DNA of 64,000 bases from Lutraria lutraria (taxonomy: Eukaryota; Mollusca; Bivalvia; Venerida; Mactridae). Below, in pieces: positions 55,176 to 64,000 of this stretch; position 1 is the stretch's first letter, and each line of letters opens with the position of its first letter. Both the position numbers and the translations under genes were made by a program. The DNA lies in the NCBI GenBank assembly GCA_964023205.1, contig OZ026835.1, forward strand, positions 13,970,414 to 14,034,413, written 5' to 3'. The notes under the pieces are model-generated. The model was not told where the DNA came from, searched no databases, and was given only the letters and a program-made list of their open reading frames with translations.

Positions 55176-58100
55176 GAACGAATAATAATTTCACGCAATT
55201 CGATGTAGTGTAGAGTGAAATAGTTGTCCTTATGCGTAGCATATTACTAACAGTGTTTTACAGCTACAATAGCGCAGGAACATTTTTTTTTGCGCGTAAT
55301 GTTATAAACATTGTAAAATGTGTACCAATCATATATCATCTCATTTGTGAACTATCATTTATTTGTTGCAATATTATCTTTACGTGTGATCCTTTCTCCT
55401 GCACGGGGATAATAAATACTTTGCGTGGCTTTTAAATGTCCATCATCTATCTGGGTGCCACTATATCACTGTTTATTTAATGTTTATTTTGTCATAGGAC
55501 CAGTTAGACCATGAATATTGTAGATACGTGAAGTCGTTGTGAATTTGCGATAGAAAATTGATTCTGTCGGGAATAGCACTCGAATAGACCTTTATAGCTT
55601 CTTTATAACAATGATATTTTTTATTTATTCGTACCAAAATGGATAATATTATACAATGATGAGTCTGGATTATCACTGGACTTTGACAAGGAGGTTTTAA
55701 TCATAAATACACGCATGTGTAACATGTTGAGTGTTCAGTCCAGGAAATGTTTGAATTTACACAATTTCTGTTAATTTGCTCACTTGATATTTTCTGCACA
55801 TTTACTCACTGGTTGATGTGTAAATTTACAAAATGAAGGTTTGAAAATATTGTGTTCTTTCTAAAATGGCAAAAGTGCTCTTTCTAAAGAAGTCCTAAAT
55901 CCACAGTTAGATGTGACTAATGTATGGGAGTCCATCAAAAATCAAGCTCAAGTGCAGTTGACTTTCAAGTTTTTCACTATGACTATAATATATCGATGTT
56001 TTATATATATATATACGGAATTTGTTGAATCGGTTAAATAAGATACAATAATTTCTGTATCGTAATGTTAAAATCAAAATCTTTTAACAAATAGGTCCAT
56101 AGAAAGTAATATACAGCGCAGTTCGTATATACATTCGAATGTATTGGTACAAAAATTACAATATATATATGCAAAATTACATAAATATTGTTAAAATTAT
56201 CTAAGACCAGAGTTTTTTTTTAGTTTTACGAGATTTTTTTCAGAAATGAGCAGTCGGAGGAGGGAATAAAATAAAAATATAAGTGATAAGCAGTTGGGAG
56301 TCGACAAAAAAAAAATGAAATTTTTCATTTTATTTTTGTTGTATACTGGTCAGAAAGCAATAACTTTCTATTTAATACTAAGATTTGTTTATTACACAAT
56401 GTGTTATATTTTCATGGATAATAAAGGTTAATATCTGCAATTTGGAACATTTTAAATAGCATTTTACCACCACTTTTATAGTCCCTGAAATCTACTTCTG
56501 CCTCTTACTGAAGTTTAAAAATTACTTTCATTTTGGACTTCAACTACTTCAAATTACTTAGAAAATGAACAGGCCCAATACAGCATATTATATATATACA
56601 TGCATGTACTTTTAAATTAGAGCATATTATGTGGTTTAATGCAGTGCTCTAGATGATTTTAGGGCCATGAGTATGCATTTCACTCATTGAAATTGAAATG
56701 GATGAGTAAAACTGCAAAATCAAGACAATCAACTAAATATTTTGCAAACGAACATACTTTTAGTATATTTTGTAGACATTGCATACGTAGGAACGTGCAT
56801 GATTTGATAGGGTCAGCATATTTTTTGACTACCGGACAATTTTTAGAAATGTTTGACCCACGGGAAAGGGTAGATTTTTCTTGTTTTACTACCATTTTGC
56901 GCAGATTCGCATGCTATCAGGACTACTGTTGAATATAGTGTGCATGTCTATGCTTTGTAGTCTGCTTTAACGTTCATTTATTTACCATTACAAGTGGCAA
57001 AGCATTATAGACAGGCGGATTGAACAAAAACTTTGAAAAATGCGTGTCGTCCCGATAACGCCATAATACAGGCAAACTGACTCCCTGCATGCACTTCTAA
57101 AGACAATAAACAGTCAAAATAATAGGAAACCAATTAAGCGCAACATCTCGGACATAATTATACTAAGTGAAGGATGATGTCAGAGTATTCCGCTACTATT
57201 ATACGGAGAATTTTTATTTTCATGGCTAGGAAGAACCGGTGCAAAAAATAAAATAAAATATCACTTTCACACTTTAAATTAGGACCGGCGGGTTTGTAAA
57301 ACGAAAGATAAAAAAAACTCTGGCCTAAGCTAGTATGATGTAACTCAGTTATGAATATGTAGATGTAGTCCAATTATCAATACTAGTACATTGTACACTG
57401 ACATGTTCAAAGTAAAATGCGGAAATAATCGAATGCCATAACAAATGATTCAGTTTGAAATTGCATCACAAATGAACAGCTAGATTTGGTACTGATAAAG
57501 ATTACAAGGTTTTGTTGAAATTATGACAAGAATGAGCTGAGAAATAGTGCAGGCAAATTAGGTGTACAAACAGGCAGACGGACAAAACACACGGAAGCAT
57601 TAAATCAGTGGCATGAAAATGTGTTAATATTTCTTGATAAAGTTCAAATATCAATGCTAGCACACTGAACATTTCGAAGTGAAATGCAAACATTGAAACA
57701 AAACAATTCAGGTAATACAATTTGAACTTGCTTCACACAGTCATGTACATTTGAATACAAAATACAAAGTTTGATAACTTATGTCTGTCAAATAATGGCT
57801 GTGGAATAGAGCATACAAATATTTTTCATATAATTATTAATAAAGAGCCATTACTATGAGAAAAAAATATCAAAATGAAAAGTGCTTCGCAGATGCACAA
57901 CTACACTTGGAACTGACGATAATGGTTATATGGTTTAATGGAACTCTGGCAAGAATAAGCCGAGACAAAGTGCGGGCAAATTATGTCTGCAGACGGACGG
58001 ACCGATGAACGGAGCGGAATCCAGTATAGTCCAAAGATACTAGTGCCTCAAAGGAAACAACAAATAAAAATTAAGAAAACATGACCCTAGGATTTTCGTA

Positions 58101-58964
58101 AAATACGGAACTTGTAAAGTTTTGTACGATCTTCCTGCGGTGTGCAAAGTTATTCAGGAAATATAATTTTTCGCGCTAAACTCGAAAAACCACGATATTT
58201 CATGTTTGCTGTAATTGTGTAACTGACAGATAAACTAATTGATACGATGTTTGGTTCGATTGTCCCAATGTCATTGTCTTATGAGTCTATGATGACGCTT
58301 TGAAGAACAAATAAGTAAATGTGTCTGGCTTATACGACGATTAAATGTAAGAAATGGATGAATAAATGAGTAAGTATAAGTACTATGAATAATATACACA
58401 TGTATAAATTAATATCTGTGTTAACAAATAACTCCGAATACTGACCACCATGCAATTAAGGTAATTCTTTTGAAAACATTCATTGATGATATAGAACAAA
58501 TTGACCTCTAAATGAAGGCCACCTTTCAATAAAGACCATACTGTGACTTTTCCTGCATGCCCTGCATTAACAAGTTTGACTATAGATAAAATAGCTCTAC
58601 GATACTACTTGTTTAAAGTGACTATACTATCTGATTTAATGTATTTCACCTTATGTACGCTTTATATGGATATCAAACGATTGATCTGCAGCAACATCAT
58701 CTCTAACATTATTGGAATGTTTTATAATTCGAATTCAGGTACCATGGAAATTAAGGGGCAGTCTTTTATGACGATTGTCTTGGCCAGTTAATTTTAAACG
58801 AGTGAGACCTTTATACGAGTTTTGTTTGGAACTGGATGAAATTATAAGTGATTGCGCTATACAGGGGTGCATTAAGCAAGTCATATTGCGCATAATTCAA
58901 TCATTCTTGTTATTTTTCATGAATGCAGATGTGGCGCGAACTATTTTTTATCTAAGATGCCAAA
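55176..58964. other. No gene recognised
   Basis: AT-rich non-coding spacer with TATATA runs (56000-56020, 56160-56170, 56590-56600). Short open frames have no recognisable motifs. Confidence 0.45.
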
Positions 58965-59871
58965 TTATTGTTCAGGACATGGTAATGACCTCAACACAAC
59001 GGATATCTAATTGTGCATGAAATTGTATAAAGAAACAGAAAAATGTTGTTGTTGTTTCATTTGTTTCCTCTTATAGCAAAAATAGTCTTGTACCAAGTTC
59101 GTCATAGCGGTTGTTATTTAAAGAATCTTTAAAGGGCGACAGTCCAGTCAAGCATTTTTTGTCAATTATTCAATTAACCTCCCTTCATTTGGACATCGTT
59201 TTATTATGTTTAATGCCGGTTCGGAATGTGTGGATGATTGGAGTATATATTAAATACATAACATAAGAAAGAATGTGCACTATTTAGAGTAATAAAAGAT
59301 GTTTGCTTTAGTGAATACGAGGGATTCGTGACGCACGTTTTTTTTTCATGAGTTCACGAAATGTGTTGATAGAAAATAGTCTGTATTTGTACAGTATTAT
59401 TGGTGTACTCTATTCAGACTGATTTGTATGACTCCAAACATACCATAAATCGTAGTAATTTGTTTAACTCAAAAAGGTACAAAAGTCAGCATGCTATATA
59501 CATGTAAGCTTGTGCGATATCTTGTCAACGCACTAAAATGAGTTGAAGAATCGTATCACAATGAAAATTACATTTTGGTCAGTTGCTGGGACTCTTTATT
59601 TACATTATTTCAATAGCTTATATTTTGAAGAAAAAAGAATACATTACCAATGTAACTTCGTGAAACAACTATATCTACAAATATATTTATTATGTATAGA
59701 TACTCAAACTGTGGAGAAATGAAGTAAACTGTTGCCAATATTTCCTAAGCCGTACAAACTAAATATGGCCATGTTCAATTTAAATATAAATAAAGTAAAT
59801 AGTTCATGAGTTTTACAAACAATTGGATTTATGTACCGAAATGCGACAGTCAGCGTCAGTAGACAGTGCAT
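58965..59871 (-). repeat. Right arm flank of the inverted duplication
   Basis: Reverse-complement counterpart of 46735-46812 plus 47640-48400. Landmarks on the plus strand include GAGTTCACGAAATGTGTTGAT (59349), GGGATTCGTGACGCACG (59320), AAGAATCGTATCACA (59545) and GTCAGCGTCAGTAGACAGTGCATCA (59848). Confidence 0.8.
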
Positions 59872-59924
59872 CAACTCAATTGTATAGGAAAAACGAAACC
59901 ATCAACTATAGTTAGAATCATATA

Positions 59925-62710
59925 ACATCATCACCATCAAACATCAGATAACATCACCTAGAGTCTGCATGTACCTCAGATAACATCACCAGTCTACATA
60001 AAAAATCGTATAAAGTGTACATCAGCAAACGTCGTATAAAGTGTACATCAGCTAACATCGTATACAGTGTACATCAGCTAACATCGTAAACAGTCTACAT
60101 CAGCTAACATCGTATACAGTGTACATTAGCAAACATCGTATACAGTCAACATCAGCTAACATCGTATACAGTATACATCAGCTAACATCGTATACAGTAT
60201 ACATCAGTTAACATCGTATACAGTCAACATCAGCCAACATCGTATACAGTCAACATCAGCTAACATCGTATACAGTGTACATCAGCTAACATCGTATACA
60301 GTCAACATCAGCTAACATCGTATAAAGTCAACATCAACTAACATCGTATACAGTCAACATCAGCTAACATCGTATACAATGTACATTAGCAAACATCGTA
60401 TACAGTGTACATCAGCTAACATCGCAAACAGTCTACATCAGCTAACATCGTATACAGTCTACATCAGTTAACATCGTATACAGTCAGCATCAGCCAACAT
60501 CGTATATACAGTCAACATCAGCCAACATGGTATACAGGCAACATCAGATAACATCAATTTCAATAAACAAAAGAGAACAACAACTACAGCCAGCATCAAA
60601 CAACATCAACTACAGTCAACATCAGCTACAGTCAGCATCAGATAATATTATCTACAGTCTAATATCAACTGCAGTCTGCAACAGATAACATCAACTACAG
60701 TCAGCATTAGATAACAACATCTACAGACAACGTCGGATTACATCAACTACAGACAACATCAGATAACAATAACTACAGTCTACATCAGATAACATCAACT
60801 ACCGTCCACATCATAATTTATAACATCAACTACAGTCCACATCAAATAACAATAACTACAATATACATCAGCAAACATCGATTTCTGTCCACATCAAATA
60901 ACATCAACTATAATCTACATCAGATAACATCAACTACAGTCAACATCATAATTTATAACATCAACTACAGTCCACATCAAATAACATCAACTACAATCTA
61001 CATCAGATAACATCAACTACAGTCAACATCATAATTTATAACATCAACTACTGTCCACATCAAATAACACCAACTACAATCTACATCAGATAACATCAAC
61101 TACAGTCAACATCATAATTTATAACATCAACTACTGTCCACATCAAATAACATCAACTACAATCTACATCAGATAACATCAACTACAATCAACATAATAA
61201 TTTATAACATCAACTACAGTCAACATCAAATAACATCAACTACAATCTACATCAGATAACATCAACTATAATCAACATAATAATTTATAGCAACAACTAC
61301 TGTCCACATCAAATAACATCAACTACAATCTACATCCGATAACATCAACTACCGCCCACATCATAATTTATAACATCAACTACAGTCCACATCAAATAAC
61401 ATCAACTACAATCTACATCAGATAACATCAACTACAATCTACATCAGATAACAACAACTACAGTCAACATCATAATTTATAACATCAACTACAGTCAACA
61501 TCATAATTTATAACATCAACTACAGTCCACATCAAATAACATCAACTACAATCTACATCAGATAACAACAACTACAGTCAACATCATAATTTATAACATC
61601 AACTACAGTCCACATCAAATAACATCAACTACAATCTACATCGGATAACAACAACTACAGTCAACATCATAATTTATAGCAACAACTACTGTCCACATCA
61701 AATAACATCAACTACAATCTACATCAGATAACATCAACTACCGCCCACATCATAATTTATAACATCAACTACAGTCCACATCAAATAACATCAACTACAA
61801 TCTACATTAGATAACATCAACTACAGTCAACATCATAATTTATAACATCAACTACTGTCCACATCAAATAACATCAACTACAATCTACATCAGATAACAA
61901 CAACTACAGTCAACATCATAATTTATAACATCAACTACAGTCCACATCAAATAACATCAACTACAATCTACATCAGATAACAACAACTACAGTCAACATC
62001 ATAATTTATAGCAACAACTACTGTCCACATCAAATAACATCAACTACAATCTACATCAGATAACATCAACTACCGCCCACATCATAATTTATAACATCAA
62101 CTACAGTCCACATCAAATAACATCAACTACAATCTACATTAGATAACATCAACTACAGTCAACATCATAATTTATAACATCAACTACAGTCCACATCAAA
62201 TAACATCAACTACAATCTACATCAGATAACAACAACTACAGTCAACATCATAATTTATAACATCAACTACAGTCCACATCAAATAACATCAACTACAATC
62301 TACATCAGATAACAACAACTACAGTCAACATCATAATTTATAGCAACAACTACTGTCCACATCAAATAACATCAACTACAATCTACATCAGATAACATCA
62401 ACTACCGCCCACATCATAATTTATAACATCAACTACAGTCCACATCAAATAACATCAACTACAATCTACATCAGACAACAACAACTACAGTCAACGTCAG
62501 AAAACACCAACTTCAGTCAACATCAGATTGCATCAACTACAGCGAACATCAAACAACATTAACTACCGTCAACATCGGAAAACATCAATTTTACAGTCAG
62601 CATCAAATAATAAGTATCATCAATACATTCAACATCAGACAACGTCGTCTACAGTCAACATCAGATAACATTTGCTACAGTCAACAACAGATAGCATCGT
62701 CTACAAATGA
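59925..62710 (-). repeat. Satellite S1, minus orientation, with higher-order structure
   Basis: First block (59985-60545): ~26-bp unit ACATCAGCTAACATCGTATACAGT(C/G). Second block (60590-62500): ~83-bp unit combining ATCAACTACAGTCCACATCAAAT, AACATCAACTACAATCTACATCAG and CATAATTTATA. Within it a variant, TTTATAGCAACAACTACTG, recurs at 61675, 62007 and 62339, exactly 332 bp apart, defining a four-unit higher-order repeat. Degenerate units continue to 62710 and again at 63300-63550. Confidence 0.9.
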
Positions 62711-62929
62711 GAATAGTTTGTAAACAATGCGCGTTATTTATACCGAATGACACATTCTGAAAGGACCTAGAGTCAAATGTTTAGGACTCTACAAGAAATA
62801 TGTCCTAATGCATGACATGCTACATGTTCTAATGTCGGTTGTTCAAGTTTCTACAGAAACCAACATCCAATGTTCAAAATTCTATAGGACCTAGGGATAA
62901 TGTTCAGGATTCAGCATGAACTAGGTTCT

Positions 62930-63290
62930 AACGCATGGCATGAACTAGGACCAGGTCCTAAATCCTCTACATGAACTAGGGTCAGGTCCTAAATCCTCTA
63001 CATGAACTAGGGTCAGGTCCTATATCCTTTACATGAACTAGTACCAGGTCCTAAATCCTCTACATGAACTAGGGCCAGATCCTATATCCTCTACATGAAC
63101 TATGGCCAGATCCTAAATCCTCTACATGAACTAGGGTCAGGTCCTATATCATTTACATGAACTAGGACCAGGTCCTAAATCCTCTACATGAACTAGGACC
63201 AGGTCCTATATCCTCTACATGAACTATGGCCAGATCCTAAATCCTGTACATGAACTAGGGCCATGTCCTAAATCCTCTACATAAACTAAG
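62930..63290 (+). repeat. Satellite S2-related array, 31-bp unit
   Basis: About 12 copies of AACTAGG(G/A)(T/C)CAGGTCCTAAATCCTCTACATG. Same period and same AACTAGGGTCAG core as the array at 52531-53095, in the same orientation. Confidence 0.9.
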
Positions 63291-63554
63291 ATTTACAGCC
63301 AACATAAGATAACATTGCCTACAATCAACATCAGATAACATCAGCTACAGTCAACATCAGATAACATCGTCTACATACAGCCAACATAAAATAACATTGT
63401 CTACAGCCAACTTCAGATCACATCGTCTACAGTCAACATCAGACAACATTGTTTACAGTCAACATCAGATAGCACCATGTACAGTCAGGTAACATCAACT
63501 ACAGTTAATGTCAGAAAACACAAACTTCAGTCAACATCACAACACAAACGCAGT

Positions 63555-64000
63555 CAACGTCTGATAACATCAGTAGACATACTGTCTGATAACATCAGTA
63601 GACATACTGTCTGATAGCATCAGTAGACATACTGTCTGATAGCATCAGTAGACATACTGTCTGATAGCATCAGTAGACATACTGTCTGATAACATCAGTA
63701 GACATACTGTCTGATAGCATTAGTAGACATACTGTCTGATAGCATTAGTAGACATACTGTCTGATAGCATCAGTAGACATACTGTCTGATAGCATTAGTA
63801 GACATACTGTCTGATAGCATTAGTAGACATACTGTCTGATAGCATTAGTAGACATACTGTCTGATAGCATTAGTAGACATACTGTCTGATAGCATCAGTA
63901 GACATACTGTCTGATAGCATTAGTAGACATACTGTCTGATAGCATTAGTAGACATACTGTCTGATAGCATCAGTAGACATACTGTCTGATAACATCAGTA
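63555..64000 (+). repeat. 25-bp tandem satellite running off the window
   Basis: About 17.5 copies of GATA(G/A)CAT(C/T)AGTAGACATACTGTCT, far more uniform than the neighbouring arrays. Each unit contains the small palindrome AGACA-TAC-TGTCT. The array continues past base 64000. Confidence 0.95.

Noticed and set aside
56687..56932. Overlapping 81- and 71-codon ORFs on both strands
   Set aside because: Mutually antisense, no motif, no splice context and AT-rich composition; probably chance.
45000..62700. Thought the two S1 arrays might be independent satellite seedings
   Set aside because: Unique flanking sequence (46735-48400 and 58965-59871) is also inverted and homologous, so one inverted duplication explains both.
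63555..64000. Regularly spaced 25-bp repeats considered as a CRISPR array
   Set aside because: Units are directly adjacent with no unique spacers and the window is eukaryotic, so it is a tandem satellite.

Overview
This is a eukaryotic, AT-rich, repeat-dominated stretch, almost certainly from a mollusc and most likely a bivalve. The evidence is: introns with GT..AG borders inside transposon genes; tRNA-derived SINEs; at least four LINE lineages; a Ty3/gypsy retrotransposon primed by tRNA-Lys; terminal-inverted-repeat elements; and interspersed GACCTTGACC-rich repeats opening with AGGGCCAAGATGGCCCT, of a type I associate with bivalve genomes. The taxon is an inference from repeat content. I found no complete ordinary host gene. 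At most there are isolated exon candidates on the minus strand: a SWIM zinc-finger exon near 1.7-1.9 kb, a membrane-segment exon near 5.9-6.26 kb and a coiled-coil exon near 13.8 kb.

Layout. 0-6.5 kb: a dead DDE_Tnp_4-type transposase, a Tigger-like MITE, a TTAA MITE with near-identical 66-bp inverted repeats, a tRNA-like sequence and a second small MITE. 6.5-13.3 kb: the most interesting object, two divergent intron-containing genes between 40-bp inverted repeats. One is a pogo/Tigger transposase (plus strand, DD35D). The other is a decayed gene of a DUF7869-like family (minus strand). I propose a single composite, two-gene DNA transposon. 14-21.5 kb: a Ty3/gypsy element on the minus strand with PBS, one recognisable LTR, gag and an uninterrupted pol. 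The gag/pol border carries a textbook -1 frameshift signal (slippery TTTAAAC, stop, 7-nt spacer, hairpin). 22.3-27.5 kb: three terminal-hairpin repeat families and a ~35-bp satellite. 28.3-37.6 kb: a nest in which a CR1/L2-type LINE and a hairpin repeat split an older LINE. 38.8-40.8 kb: a 5'-truncated jockey/CR1-like LINE.

41-64 kb: MITEs, a SINE, another LINE (51.2-52.5 kb, itself split by a 3' fragment of the L2-type LINE) and large satellites. One satellite (GATGTTATCTGATGTTGACTG-like) lies in plus orientation at 44.9-46.8 kb and in minus orientation at 59.9-62.7 kb. Its unique flanks are also inverted copies, so the region is an old inverted duplication with a ~10.5 kb spacer. A 332-bp higher-order repeat has formed inside the second array, and a 25-bp satellite runs off the window end.

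How it works together: nothing here looks like a host pathway. The functional logic is that of mobile elements: pogo transposase acting on its own ends, gag-pol ratio set by frameshifting, and non-autonomous MITEs and SINEs relying on partners elsewhere. All splice junctions, reading frames and repeat pairings were read by eye. Similarity and age statements are estimates without database support.
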